Source: Weissella confusa
Lineage (GTDB): Bacteria > Bacillota > Bacilli > Lactobacillales > Lactobacillaceae
Direction: 5' to 3'
Assembly (NCBI GenBank): GCA_016466735.1
Contig: JAAOED010000001.1
Span: 156,748 to 220,747 of the forward strand
DNA length: 64,000 nucleotides
A program made the position numbers and the translations under genes. The notes below the pieces were generated by a model. It was not told the DNA's origin. It saw only the letters and a program-made list of their open reading frames with translations, and did no database searches. This document shows, piece by piece, positions 14,518 through 23,662 of the stretch (the stretch's first letter is position 1; every line of letters starts with the position of its first letter).

Positions 14518-15435
14518 ATGACACACAAAATCTTGCTGGATATGGATCCGGGAATTGACGATGCAGCAGCGATTTCAATTGCTTTGACCGATGACCAATT
14601 CGATGTAAAACTTTTGACGACCGTTGCTGGTAACGTCAGTGCTGATAAGACGACACTTAACGCCTTGAAGTTGGTGGAGTTTTTCGGTGTACAAGATAAG
14701 GTGCCAGTTGCAACGGGGGCGCAAATGCCGTTGTTGAAGCACTATCAAGATGCGTCTCACGTGCACGGTGCGTCAGGAATGCCTGGCTGGGATTTTGCGC
14801 CGGTAACAACTAAGCCGTTGACGCAACACGCGGTTGAAGCGATGCGCAACGTATTGATGACTAGTGAAGAAAAACTAACCGTTGTTGCAACGGGGGCGTT
14901 CACTAATTTGGCGCTTATGTTCCGTATGTATCCTGAAACGAAGACCAAGATTGACCGTTTGGTTGTCATGGGTGGTTCGTTGTCAGGCGGTAACATGTCT
15001 AGTGTGGCAGAATTTAATATTTATACAGACCCGCATGCTGCTAAAATCGTCTTTGAGGCTGGTTTGCCACTCGTAATGATTGGTCTTGATGTGACGATGA
15101 AGGCATTGCTTTCACACGAAAATATCCAAAAGCTAAGTACGCTCAACGAATCTGGTGCGATGCTGCAAGCCTTGTTGGGTAATTATGCAGATGATGAAAC
15201 TGAAGGGAAGCCGATGCATGATGTGAACACATTGTTCTATTTGGCGCACCCAGAGTACTTTGAATTGACTGACTATTGGGTTGATGTTGTAACTGAAGGT
15301 CCCGCAATGGGTGGGACAATCGCTGACATTTTGCGTACGTCACACGACGGCCAAACAAATGTTTCAGTGGCTACAGATATTGATGTAGCAGCATTTAACG
15401 AATGGTTCATGTCAGAAATCGCGCGAATTAAGTAA
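14518..15435 (+). CDS. Inosine-uridine preferring nucleoside hydrolase
   Basis: 305 residues. Hydrolyses the N-glycosidic bond of ribonucleosides for salvage. The N-terminal Ca-binding motif DMDPGIDDAAAI is intact, and the second metal/ribose site with NxxxDPHAA (FNIYTDPHAA) and the late HDVNTLFYL motif is present. The ATG at 14518 follows ACGGGGAA; the frame is open further upstream but without a ribosome site. An extended -10 (TGGTATTAT) lies near 14467-14475. The freed ribose can enter the pentose pathway via RpiA. Confidence 0.88.
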   Translation: MTHKILLDMDPGIDDAAAISIALTDDQFDVKLLTTVAGNVSADKTTLNALKLVEFFGVQDKVPVATGAQMPLLKHYQDASHVHGASGMPGWDFAPVTTKPLTQHAVEAMRNVLMTSEEKLTVVATGAFTNLALMFRMYPETKTKIDRLVVMGGSLSGGNMSSVAEFNIYTDPHAAKIVFEAGLPLVMIGLDVTMKALLSHENIQKLSTLNESGAMLQALLGNYADDETEGKPMHDVNTLFYLAHPEYFELTDYWVDVVTEGPAMGGTIADILRTSHDGQTNVSVATDIDVAAFNEWFMSEIARIK

Positions 15436-15438
15436 TGA

Positions 15439-15485
15439 AACAAGGTGTTGTGTTCCACGTGAAACATAACACCTTGTTTTGTTTT
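15439..15485 (+). terminator. Terminator that contains parS
   Basis: Stem AACAAGGTGTT / AACACCTTGTT followed by TTTTGTTTT. The apical part of this hairpin is the parS palindrome. Confidence 0.85.
15451..15466. promoter_or_regulatory. parS centromere site
   Basis: TGTTCCACGTGAAACA is identical to the consensus parS bound by ParB/Spo0J in Bacillus. It lies 0.8 kb before parA and 1.6 kb before parB, as is usual for origin-proximal parS sites. Unusually, it forms the loop part of the terminator of the preceding gene. Confidence 0.93.
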
Positions 15486-15564
15486 CTTGAACGCCGTGGA
15501 ACTATTGATTAGACGGGCATTTTGCGGTATTCTTTTATTATTGGAATCAGTTTGGAGAATGGTG

Positions 15565-16284
15565 ATGAATCCTGAAGAATTTGCGGCGGCATTACGCGAG
15601 CATAATGTTGAATTGAATGCACAACAACTAGCGCAATATCAGCAATACTACGAGCGTTTAGTTGCGGTGAATGAACACATGAACCTAACGGCAATTACTG
15701 AACGCGATGAGGTGTACTTGAAGCACTTCTACGACTCTTTGACGTTGGCCTGGGCATATCCAGAATTACAGACAGAAGAGTTGCACATGATTGACGTTGG
15801 CGCGGGGGCAGGGTTCCCATCATTGCCATTGAAGATCGCATTTCCACAATTGCAAATCACGATTATTGATGCGTTGAACAAGCGCATCAACTTCTTGCGT
15901 GATTTGGTTAAGGAATTGGGCTTGGAAGGTGTGACTGTTGAACACGCCCGTGCTGAAGAGTTTGGGAACAAGACGGCACCAGCTCGTGAGCAATATGATG
16001 TTGCCACAGCTCGTGCCTTGGCTCGTTTGAATGTCTTGGGGGAGTTGACGTTGCCATTCGTTAAGGTTGGCGGCGTGTTGTTGGCCATGAAGGGTAGCGC
16101 TGCCGATGAAGAGTTGGCAGAGGCTAAGAAGGCCATCACGACTTTGGGAGCTGAAATCGGCGAGCAAATCGACGTGAGCCTACCAAACGGTGACCCACGT
16201 TCAGTTATCGTCATCAAGAAAGTAAAGAACACACCAAAAAAGTATCCGCGCAAGCCTGGTGATCCAGTGCGCAAGCCGTTGTAG
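15565..16284 (+). CDS. rsmG: 16S rRNA (guanine527-N7)-methyltransferase
   Basis: 239 residues. SAM-dependent enzyme that methylates G527 of 16S rRNA. The SAM loop is IDVGAGAGFPSLPLKIAFP, followed by the basic patch NKRINFLRDLVKELGL. The start is the ATG at 15565, eight bases after GGAG; earlier in-frame starts lack ribosome sites and add residues not typical of the family. First gene of the rsmG-parA-parB-DUF951-ychF block, a conserved order near the chromosome origin of Firmicutes. Confidence 0.93.
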   Translation: MNPEEFAAALREHNVELNAQQLAQYQQYYERLVAVNEHMNLTAITERDEVYLKHFYDSLTLAWAYPELQTEELHMIDVGAGAGFPSLPLKIAFPQLQITIIDALNKRINFLRDLVKELGLEGVTVEHARAEEFGNKTAPAREQYDVATARALARLNVLGELTLPFVKVGGVLLAMKGSAADEELAEAKKAITTLGAEIGEQIDVSLPNGDPRSVIVIKKVKNTPKKYPRKPGDPVRKPL

Positions 16285-16297
16285 AAAGGGGAAAACA

Positions 16298-17068
16298 ATG
16301 GGACACATTATTGCATTAGCTAACCAAAAGGGTGGTGTCGGTAAAACGACCACGACGGTTAACTTGGGCGCATCCCTAGCATCCCTAGGTAAGAAAGTGT
16401 TGTTGATTGACACTGATGCACAAGGAAACGCCACATCAGGTTCGGGCGTGCAAAAGTCAAGCATCGAACGTGATGTGTATGATGTATTGGTCCACGATGT
16501 GCCATTGGCCGACGTGATTCTACCAACGTCACACGAAGGGATGGACATTGTGCCAGCTACGATTCGCTTGGCTGGTGCTGAACTTGAATTAGCTCCAGCA
16601 ATGGCGCGTGAGTTGCGCTTGAAGAATGCCTTGGAAGGTGTTCGCGAAAAGTACGACTACATCCTAATCGACAATCCACCTTCACTTGGATTGGTCACGA
16701 TTAACACGTTCTCAGCAGCGGACTCAATTTTGATTCCGGTACAAGCTGAATACTACGCCCTTGAAGGTTTAGGGCAGTTGATGAACAACATGAAGTTGGT
16801 TAAGCAACACTTTAACCCTGACTTGGAAGTTGAGGGTGTGTTGATGACGATGGTTGATCCACGTACCAACTTGTCATCAGATGTTATTCAAAACGTGCGT
16901 GAGTACTTCGGCAGCGATGTTTACGACACGGTCATTCCACGTAACGTGCGTTTGTCAGAAGCGCCATCACGTGGCTTGGCAATCATTGACTATGATTCAA
17001 AGTCAAAGGGAGCCGAAGTTTATATGGACTTGGCAAAGGAGGTCTTGGCAGCTCATGGCGAACACTAA
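16298..17068 (+). CDS. parA: Chromosome-partitioning ATPase ParA/Soj
   Basis: 256 residues. Deviant Walker A ATPase: KGGVGKTT at residues 11-18, Walker B-like IDNPPSLG, and DTDAQGN. Works with ParB and parS in origin segregation and in control of DnaA. The ATG follows AAAGGGG, 13 bases after rsmG. Its end overlaps the parB start by 14 bases, so the two are co-translated. Confidence 0.94.
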   Translation: MGHIIALANQKGGVGKTTTTVNLGASLASLGKKVLLIDTDAQGNATSGSGVQKSSIERDVYDVLVHDVPLADVILPTSHEGMDIVPATIRLAGAELELAPAMARELRLKNALEGVREKYDYILIDNPPSLGLVTINTFSAADSILIPVQAEYYALEGLGQLMNNMKLVKQHFNPDLEVEGVLMTMVDPRTNLSSDVIQNVREYFGSDVYDTVIPRNVRLSEAPSRGLAIIDYDSKSKGAEVYMDLAKEVLAAHGEH

Positions 17069-17963
17069 GAAGTCAGGTTTGGGTGGCCTTGGTGGCAACG
17101 GCGGCGGTCTAGGCGCTTTGTTTGCTGAGCAAGGTCTTGATACAGAAATTGCAACAAATGATACGGTTCGTGACATTGCCATCGATAAGATTGTGGCGAA
17201 CCCATTCCAACCACGTCATGTCTTTGATCAAGATGCTTTGCAAGATTTGGCAGCATCAATCAAGGAAAACGGCGTGTTGCAACCAGTGATTGTGCGTCAC
17301 AACCCTAAGGACAACACTCAATACGAGTTGTTGGCCGGTGAACGTCGTTGGCGTGCCTCGCAATTGGCTGGTAAGAAGGATGTGCCGGCAATTGTTCGTA
17401 AGTTAGACGACGAGCAAATGATGCAAGCCGCTATCTTGGAAAACTTGCAACGTGAAGATTTGACGCCGCTTGAAGAGGCGCAAGCTTACCGCGACATGAT
17501 GGATGCGTTGAAGTTGACGCAAGAACAAGTGGCTAAGCGTCTAGGTAAGGCGCGTTCTGCTGTGGCTAACTTCCTTCGTCTGCTTAACTTGCCTGACGAA
17601 GTAAAGGACATGTTGCAAGCGGGTCAACTGTCAATGGGACAAGCGCGTACGTTGCTCGGTTTGCGCAACAAGCGTCGCATTGTGCCAGTTGCCAAGCGTG
17701 CAATTGCTGAAAGTATGACGGTTCGTCAACTTGAACAATTGGTTAACAAGTTGAACGAACAAGCTGACACCACTGGTAAGGGTAACGATGAACCATCCGC
17801 TTATTTGAAGGCGACGACAGCTGCTTTGGAAGATAAGTTTGGCACGAAGGTCAACGTGACCCGTAATCGTAAGGGTGCTGGTAAAATTGAAATTGCATAC
17901 TTGTCTGATGATGATTTGAACCGCATCTTTGATGTATTGGGCATTTCATTTGACGAGGAATAA
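17055..17963 (+). CDS. parB: Chromosome-partitioning protein ParB/Spo0J
   Basis: 302 residues. A Gly-rich N-terminal tail (KKSGLGGLGGNGGGLGALF), the CTP-binding ParB/Srx domain with GERRWRAS, a helix-turn-helix (TQEQVAKRLGKARSAVANFLRLL) that reads parS, and a C-terminal dimerisation domain. The start ATG is at 17055 inside the end of parA. The protein would load on the parS at 15451. No second ParB-like gene (noc) is next to it, so one protein probably serves the region. Confidence 0.94.
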   Translation: MANTKKSGLGGLGGNGGGLGALFAEQGLDTEIATNDTVRDIAIDKIVANPFQPRHVFDQDALQDLAASIKENGVLQPVIVRHNPKDNTQYELLAGERRWRASQLAGKKDVPAIVRKLDDEQMMQAAILENLQREDLTPLEEAQAYRDMMDALKLTQEQVAKRLGKARSAVANFLRLLNLPDEVKDMLQAGQLSMGQARTLLGLRNKRRIVPVAKRAIAESMTVRQLEQLVNKLNEQADTTGKGNDEPSAYLKATTAALEDKFGTKVNVTRNRKGAGKIEIAYLSDDDLNRIFDVLGISFDEE

Positions 17964-17977
17964 TCTGGAGGTTGGTT

Positions 17978-18169
17978 ATGTACAACTTGCATGATGTAGT
18001 TGAGATGAAGAAGCCACACGCGTGTGGTGCGAATGAATGGGAAATCAACCGTATTGGTGCGGACATTAAGTTGACGTGCCAAGGTTGTGGTCACCAAGTA
18101 ATGATGACGCGTCATGATTTCGATAAGCGTTTGAAGCGCATTTTGCGTTCAGCGTCAGAACAAGATTAA
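17978..18169 (+). CDS. DUF951 family small protein
   Basis: 63 residues. Has the family pattern DVVEMKKPHACGANEWEI and a zinc-ribbon-like pair of cysteines (CQGCGHQV) plus Cys at position 16. Function unknown. The homologue YyzM of Bacillus lies in the same parB-ychF neighbourhood. ATG is preceded by GGAGG at six bases. Confidence 0.88.
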   Translation: MYNLHDVVEMKKPHACGANEWEINRIGADIKLTCQGCGHQVMMTRHDFDKRLKRILRSASEQD

Positions 18170-18190
18170 TAGAGAGATAGGTATTTAAAA

Positions 18191-19294
18191 ATGGCTCTTA
18201 CAGCAGGAATCGTTGGTTTGCCAAACGTTGGTAAGTCAACTTTGTTTAACGCAATTACTAAGGCGGGTGCCGAAATGGCTAACTACCCATTTGCCACGAT
18301 TGAACCAAACGTGGGAATGGTTGAAGTGCCAGATGATCGTTTGGCCCGTATTCAAGAATTGGTGCCAGCTGACAAGATCGTGCCAACGACCTTCGAATTT
18401 ACTGACATTGCCGGTATCGTTAAGGGTGCCTCAAAGGGTGAAGGATTGGGAAACAAGTTCCTTGAAAACATCCGTCAAGTAAACGCCATCGTGCACGTGG
18501 TTCGTGCCTTTGACGATGATGACATCACACACGTTAACGGTAAGGTTGACCCAATCGATGACATCAACACAATCAACTTGGAGTTGGTTTTGGCCGACTT
18601 GGAAGCCGTTGAAAAGCGTTACGCAACTACGGAAAAGAAGGCCAAGCAAGCTAAGGATAAGGATGCAGCTGCAGAATTTGAAGTGCTTGCTAAGTTGAAG
18701 CCAGTTTTGGAAGAAGGAAAGCCTGCTCGTTCAATTGATTGGAACGAAGATGAGCAAAAGATCGTTCGTGGCTTCTTCTTGTTGACGTCAAAGCCGGTTT
18801 TGTACGTGGCTAACGTTGCTGAAGACGACATGGCTGATCCAGAAGCATCAAAGTACTTCCAACAAATCAAGGAATACGCTGCAGCTGAAAATGCTGACGT
18901 TATCGGAATTTCAGCTCGTGCCGAAGAAGAATTGGCCGGTATGGATGACGAAGACAAGGCTGAATTGATGGAATTGCAAGGTATTACGGAACCAGGTTTG
19001 AACCGTTTGATTCGTTCAGCCTACCACTTGTTGGACTTGCGCACGTTCTTTACCGCTGGTGGTAAGGAAACGCGTGCTTGGACGTTCCGTGCAGGTATGA
19101 AGGCACCACAAGTTGCCGGTGTTATCCACTCAGACTTTGAGCGTGGATTTATCCGTGCTGAAACGGTCGCCTTTGCTGATTTGGACGAATACGGTTCAAT
19201 GAAGGCAGTTAAGGAAGCTGGACGTCGTCGTTCAGAAGGTAAGGAGTATGTTGTCCAAGACGGTGATATCATCGAATTCTTGTTCAACGTTTAA
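18191..19294 (+). CDS. ychF: YchF/EngD P-loop ATPase
   Basis: 367 residues. Obg-like protein with the Walker A GLPNVGKST (residues 9-17), G2/G3 (FTDIAGIVKGAS), a coiled-coil insert (about 130-165), and a C-terminal TGS domain (RAWTFRAGMKAPQVAGVIH). Members prefer ATP, bind ribosomes and act in stress responses. The noncanonical specificity motif NVAEDD replaces NKxD. Follows DUF951 by 21 bases. Confidence 0.94.
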   Translation: MALTAGIVGLPNVGKSTLFNAITKAGAEMANYPFATIEPNVGMVEVPDDRLARIQELVPADKIVPTTFEFTDIAGIVKGASKGEGLGNKFLENIRQVNAIVHVVRAFDDDDITHVNGKVDPIDDINTINLELVLADLEAVEKRYATTEKKAKQAKDKDAAAEFEVLAKLKPVLEEGKPARSIDWNEDEQKIVRGFFLLTSKPVLYVANVAEDDMADPEASKYFQQIKEYAAAENADVIGISARAEEELAGMDDEDKAELMELQGITEPGLNRLIRSAYHLLDLRTFFTAGGKETRAWTFRAGMKAPQVAGVIHSDFERGFIRAETVAFADLDEYGSMKAVKEAGRRRSEGKEYVVQDGDIIEFLFNV

Positions 19295-19306
19295 TCGGGG
19301 GAACTC

Positions 19307-20029
19307 ATGACAGAATCACAAGAACAAACGGTAACGCCAACGCTACCATCACGTGCCGACTTGGCCACGTCTGGTTTGACGAAGCGTAATCAAGATTTTA
19401 TTTGGCAAATGGTACAACTTGTTGAAGGTGACGAAAGCAAGGCGGCCTTGATTGCCGAAGTTGGCGCAAAGTTGTTGGACGGTCAAAAGACTGGTACAAC
19501 AGCACGTCAATTGTTTAACACACCTGCTGAAGCGTTGGGACGCAAGGCAAACGCAACCGAAGCAACGCCAGCACCTGGCTACGCGACATACGGCTTCTGG
19601 CCATTGTTGGTTGATAACGCAATTGCCTTCTTCATGATGTTCAGCTTTATGTTTGGATTGACGTTGCTATTTAGCAAGGCGTCACAAACTGGTAGCGCCG
19701 GTGCAGCCGGAATTACGTCATTGATTTTGACATCATTGTTGGGTGGATTCTTCTTTGCTGTTGTCACGATGACGTTGGCACCAAAGAAGGACGGCTCAAA
19801 GACGCCAGTGCTATTGAAGATTTTGATTTCAGTCGGTGCCTTCGTCTTGTGGTTCTTGGCATACTTGGGCTTCAGCTACTTGCCAGCTGTTATCAACCCA
19901 TTGTTGCCAGGTTGGTTGTACCTAGTATTCGCCGTACTTGCCTTTATCGGCTTCCGCTTCTGGCGTGTTAAGACTGGTATCCAAGGTGGATTCCTTGGTG
20001 GTAGCACGCGCCGTCCACAAGCCAAGTAA
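19307..20029 (+). CDS. DUF1129 family membrane protein
   Basis: 240 residues. A soluble N-terminal part (1-100) that carries the pattern LTKRNQDFIWQMVQLVEG...KLLDGQKTGTTARQLFNTP, then about four membrane helices. DUF1129 proteins are frequent next to ychF in lactobacilli. Function unknown. The C-terminus is basic (GGSTRRPQAK). Starts 12 bases after ychF and is probably co-transcribed. Confidence 0.82.
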   Translation: MTESQEQTVTPTLPSRADLATSGLTKRNQDFIWQMVQLVEGDESKAALIAEVGAKLLDGQKTGTTARQLFNTPAEALGRKANATEATPAPGYATYGFWPLLVDNAIAFFMMFSFMFGLTLLFSKASQTGSAGAAGITSLILTSLLGGFFFAVVTMTLAPKKDGSKTPVLLKILISVGAFVLWFLAYLGFSYLPAVINPLLPGWLYLVFAVLAFIGFRFWRVKTGIQGGFLGGSTRRPQAK

Positions 20030-20056
20030 GCAACTAGAATTAGTGAGGATGAATCG

Positions 20057-20746
20057 ATGAAAATTTTGATTGTTGATGATGATCACGAAATTGCTGAATT
20101 GCTTGAAATCTACGTGAAGAACGAAGGTTACGAGCCAGTTATTGCCAGCGATGGTAAAGAAGCAATGACGAAGATCCGTACGAACCCAGACATCGGTTTG
20201 GTTATTTTGGACATCATGATGCCTGAAATGAACGGTACGGAAGTGTTAAAGGAAGTTCGTAAGGACAATCCTGTGCCAATTTTGTTGTTGTCAGCCAAGT
20301 CTGGTGCAATGGACAAGATTCAAGGGTTGATTACGGGTGCTGACGACTACGTAACGAAGCCATTTAACCCATTGGAAGTGATGGCGCGTGTACGTGCTTT
20401 GCTACGTCGTGCCCAAAACGGTATGGCCCAAGCAACGCCTGAAGTGCTCGATATCGGTCCTTTGACGATTAACAAGGACAGCCACGAAGTTAAGACGGCC
20501 GACGGTGTTGAAGTTAATTTGACGGCGTTGGAGTTTGGAATCTTGTATTTGTTGGCTTCACACCCAAACCGTGTGTTTAGTGCTGACGATATCTTCGAAC
20601 GTGTTTGGCAACAAGAATCAGTTGTGTCTGCTAAGACAGTTATGGTGCACGTTTCACACTTGCGCGATAAGTTGGAAGCGGCAACTGGTGGTAACCAAGT
20701 TGTGCAAACCGTTTGGGGTGTTGGTTATAAGATTGAAGTGCTATAA
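20057..20746 (+). CDS. OmpR-family response regulator (VanR-like)
   Basis: 229 residues. Receiver domain with the phospho-acceptor Asp in VILDIMMPEM (D53) and Lys in VTKPFNP, then a winged-helix output domain (LTALEFGILYLLASHPNRVFS). Likely partner of the kinase encoded 31 bases downstream. The order regulator-kinase-D,D-carboxypeptidase resembles VanR-VanS-VanY-type clusters and suggests control of cell-wall processing. Confidence 0.9.
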   Translation: MKILIVDDDHEIAELLEIYVKNEGYEPVIASDGKEAMTKIRTNPDIGLVILDIMMPEMNGTEVLKEVRKDNPVPILLLSAKSGAMDKIQGLITGADDYVTKPFNPLEVMARVRALLRRAQNGMAQATPEVLDIGPLTINKDSHEVKTADGVEVNLTALEFGILYLLASHPNRVFSADDIFERVWQQESVVSAKTVMVHVSHLRDKLEAATGGNQVVQTVWGVGYKIEVL

Positions 20747-20777
20747 GCACCGCGTTCTATAGAAAGAGGAAGTAGGG

Positions 20778-21905
20778 ATGAAACTTAGTGTACTGGATTG
20801 GCTGTTGTTAGTGGTCAAGGCAGTCGTTTCGGCCCTGCTTTTTGTGTTTACTGGCATTGGTATCCTATTAGCAATGCGTTCAAACTGGCACACAGAAAAT
20901 TGGTTGCTTGAAATTCAAGCCATCTGGCGTCAAGATACGACGTTGGCAGTCGTAGTCGCCATTGTGGTGATTGCGCTGTGGGGTGTGGTGGTTCATTTCT
21001 TTTATGAACAGATTGTTTTGACGCACCTAATTGATAGCGTGAGTGAGTTGGCACCACATGTGCGTGATGCTAATGCTACTGGATTGCCAGAGACGCGCAT
21101 GAGTCGTCGCTTGCGTCCGCTTGCAACGAATGTGAATGGCGTGTTTGATGCCGCACAAAAAGCAATGGCTGAGGAACGTGAAATTGAGCGTTCTAAGGAT
21201 GAAATGATTACGAATGTGTCGCACGATTTACGGACGCCGTTGACGTCAATCTTGGGTTATTTGGGGTTGATTGTGAATGACGAACAAGATAATTTGTCAC
21301 GTGCTGATATGACGAAATATGCTAAAACGGCATTTGATAAAGCTGGGCAAATGAAGTCATTGGTTGAAGATTTGTTTGATTACACGCAAGTCCGCCAAGT
21401 TGATTTCAAGTTACGTTGGGCGCCACTTGATTTGGCAGCCATGTTGCAACAATTGGCGGTTAACTATGAGTTGGAAGCCAAGAATAAAGACGTGGTTGTG
21501 TCAGCGGTAACGAACCCAAACAGTATTGAAATGGTTGGGGATCCGGATCGTTTGGCGCGTGTCTTTATGAATTTGATTAGCAACGCCTTGAAGTATGGGG
21601 ATGGGGCGACATTTGTTCGCTTGTCAGCTAAAACTTTCCCAGCTGAGAATGTTGCTGAAATTCGCGTGACAAACAATGGTGAAAAGATTCCAGAAGAATC
21701 AATTAAGCGTTTGTTTGATCGCTTTTACCGCGTTGAAAGTTCACGTAACACCAAGACTGGTGGCACTGGTCTTGGATTGGCAATCGTGAACGGCGTAATT
21801 GAAGCACACGGTGGTACGGTGCGGGTTGAATCGAATGACGATTTGACAAGTTTTATTATTCGACTACCATTACAACCAGAGGGACTTGAAGGCGAAGGAG
21901 CGTAA
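20778..21905 (+). CDS. Sensor histidine kinase (VanS-like)
   Basis: 375 residues. Two membrane helices (about 10-35 and 55-78) with only a very short loop between them, a HAMP-like linker, the H box MITNVSHDLRTPLTSILGYL, N box LISNALKYGDG, G1 TNNGEKIPEE and G2 GGTGLGLAIV. The small extracytoplasmic loop points to sensing inside the membrane or through a partner. Followed directly by the carboxypeptidase gene. Confidence 0.9.
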   Translation: MKLSVLDWLLLVVKAVVSALLFVFTGIGILLAMRSNWHTENWLLEIQAIWRQDTTLAVVVAIVVIALWGVVVHFFYEQIVLTHLIDSVSELAPHVRDANATGLPETRMSRRLRPLATNVNGVFDAAQKAMAEEREIERSKDEMITNVSHDLRTPLTSILGYLGLIVNDEQDNLSRADMTKYAKTAFDKAGQMKSLVEDLFDYTQVRQVDFKLRWAPLDLAAMLQQLAVNYELEAKNKDVVVSAVTNPNSIEMVGDPDRLARVFMNLISNALKYGDGATFVRLSAKTFPAENVAEIRVTNNGEKIPEESIKRLFDRFYRVESSRNTKTGGTGLGLAIVNGVIEAHGGTVRVESNDDLTSFIIRLPLQPEGLEGEGA

Positions 21906-21909
21906 TGTG

Positions 21910-23175
21910 ATGATGAGAAAATGGTTAACAGGTTTGTTAATGACGGTGGTGTTGGCATTTGGTGTGGCAACACCAAGCTATGCCGCGATTGTAACGCCAA
22001 CAGTTGATGCGCAAGCGGCGGCTGTGGTGGATGTGCAAACCGGCCAGGTTCTCGCGGATAAAAACGGCGATAAGCGCATTCCGATTGCATCCATTTCTAA
22101 GCTGTTGACGGCTTACTTGGTCGAACGATCGATTGAAGCTGGTAAGTTGACGATGGATACACCAATTTCCGTCCCAGCGTCGATTGTGGCGATTAGTACA
22201 GAACCAGGGTTGGCCAATGTGCCGTTGAGTACAGAACGCACGTATACAGTGCGCGAGTTGATGGAAATGGCCTTGATTAAGTCAGCCAATGCAGCAGCGT
22301 TGGCGCTTGGCTATGCCGTTTCAGGTACACCAACTGGGATTAATCAGGAAATTCAAGACCTGTTGACGGATTGGGGAATCACTGACACAACGATTGTTAG
22401 TGGTGCTGGTTTGACCAACGGTGATATGGGGTCATTGAAGAACAAAAACCTGGGTGACGACGTTGAAAATGAACTGTCAGCGCGTGAGTTGGCAATTGTC
22501 GGTCGTCATTTAGTTGAAGATTATCCAAGTATCACGGAAATTACGAGTATGACGTCAGCAGTTGTGCCTAGTGGCGTAGCTGGGACCGAGACTATCAAAA
22601 ATTCCAATGCGTTGCTGACGGATGGTCATGGTTATGAGTTCAAAGGTTTGAAGACGGGTTATGCGTTGTCAGTACACAGCACCTTTATTGGTTTAACGAA
22701 GCTGGATAACCGCGAAGTGATTACGGTTGTACTTGGTAGCGACCACACGTTTACGCAAACAGCTGCGATGTTGGACCAAGTGAAGGCTGCAACACAAGTG
22801 GTGACCCTTAAGAAGGGGACACAAATGCAACGTGTGCCTGTTGAGGAAGCCAAAGATGGACACCGTCGTTATCCATTGGTAACGAATAAGACGGTGTCGC
22901 TCTTTGCGCCGAAGTCTTGGGACGACGCCAAGGTGAATATGACGATTCGTTCAAATCACGACATGATTGCCCCAATTTCAAAGGGCCACATTGTCGACCA
23001 CAACGAAAATTTGTTCGTTGATGGTGGTTCAAAGACGGAAGTTCGTGCGGCAAATGACTTTGTCGACGGATTTCCGCAGGTTAACTTGATCATGAATGAG
23101 GATGTTGCACAAGCTTCACAACTTGTGCAGTGGTACCGCGACGCTAAGCGCGTTATCGCAAATTTATTTGATTAA
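21910..23175 (+). CDS. dacA: D-alanyl-D-alanine carboxypeptidase (PBP5 type)
   Basis: 421 residues. Secreted and membrane-bound enzyme that trims the terminal D-Ala of peptidoglycan. A signal peptide (1-25, TPSYA-A) precedes the S11 domain: SISK with catalytic S61 and K64, SAN (KSANAAAL) and KTG (LKTGYALS). A C-terminal beta domain follows, with a weak amphipathic end. The ATG at 21910 is nine bases after AGGAG; a GTG at 21907 is possible. Begins just after the kinase gene, so it is probably in one operon with the two-component system. Confidence 0.92.
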   Translation: MMRKWLTGLLMTVVLAFGVATPSYAAIVTPTVDAQAAAVVDVQTGQVLADKNGDKRIPIASISKLLTAYLVERSIEAGKLTMDTPISVPASIVAISTEPGLANVPLSTERTYTVRELMEMALIKSANAAALALGYAVSGTPTGINQEIQDLLTDWGITDTTIVSGAGLTNGDMGSLKNKNLGDDVENELSARELAIVGRHLVEDYPSITEITSMTSAVVPSGVAGTETIKNSNALLTDGHGYEFKGLKTGYALSVHSTFIGLTKLDNREVITVVLGSDHTFTQTAAMLDQVKAATQVVTLKKGTQMQRVPVEEAKDGHRRYPLVTNKTVSLFAPKSWDDAKVNMTIRSNHDMIAPISKGHIVDHNENLFVDGGSKTEVRAANDFVDGFPQVNLIMNEDVAQASQLVQWYRDAKRVIANLFD

Positions 23176-23177
23176 AC

Positions 23178-23216
23178 AAAAATGACCTGATGCCGTTTAG
23201 CATCAGGTCATTTTTT
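23178..23216. terminator. Bidirectional terminator after dacA
   Basis: TGACCTGATGC / GCATCAGGTCA with A and T runs on the two sides; serves dacA and the converging DUF960-like gene. Confidence 0.9.
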
Positions 23217-23217
23217 G

Positions 23218-23586
23218 TTACTCAGCGTCCTTGTTTGCTTCTTCTTCAGCAACGGCAGCTTCGTATTGCAACAAACGTTCTGAGACGTCCATTACAACGT
23301 TATCTTCATCTCGGATCTCAACAATCAATCCCTTACCCAACCATGAGTGGTCACCAGAATATGGCATTTCCATTTCTTGTTGGAAATCACCGTCGTGTTG
23401 ACGGAACAACACACCAACCGCTTCATCCGTGTAGTCATCCGCAAACCAAATCTCAACAACTGGTGCAACGATGGCCTTGTAGGTCATCATCGTATCAAAG
23501 ATACCCCAGACTGCAGTTTGCGCTTCCTCAGGCATACGCTTGGCAAGTTCTTCAGTAACAACGCGTGACTTAGTAGATTCAAACAT
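23218..23586 (-). CDS. DUF960-like protein
   Basis: 122 residues, soluble and acidic, no signal peptide. The beginning (SRVVTEELAKRMPEEAQTAVWGIFDTM) resembles DUF960 proteins of lactic acid bacteria, and the C-terminus is rich in Glu and Ala. The family has no known function. Divergent from the DUF1836 gene, with a 76-base AT-rich spacer that holds an imperfect AGATG/CATCT dyad. Confidence 0.6.
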   Translation of the reverse strand: MFESTKSRVVTEELAKRMPEEAQTAVWGIFDTMMTYKAIVAPVVEIWFADDYTDEAVGVLFRQHDGDFQQEMEMPYSGDHSWLGKGLIVEIRDEDNVVMDVSERLLQYEAAVAEEEANKDAE

Positions 23587-23662
23587 TATATTTAGTTCCT
23601 CACTCTAGATGTGGTAAAATTAATTCATCTAATAGTATACCACGGAAGGACAATGAGCTAAC

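Noticed and set aside
15487..15564. Longer N-terminus for RsmG
   Set aside because: Starts directly after the parS terminator T run, lacks a ribosome site, and adds 26 residues not found in the family.
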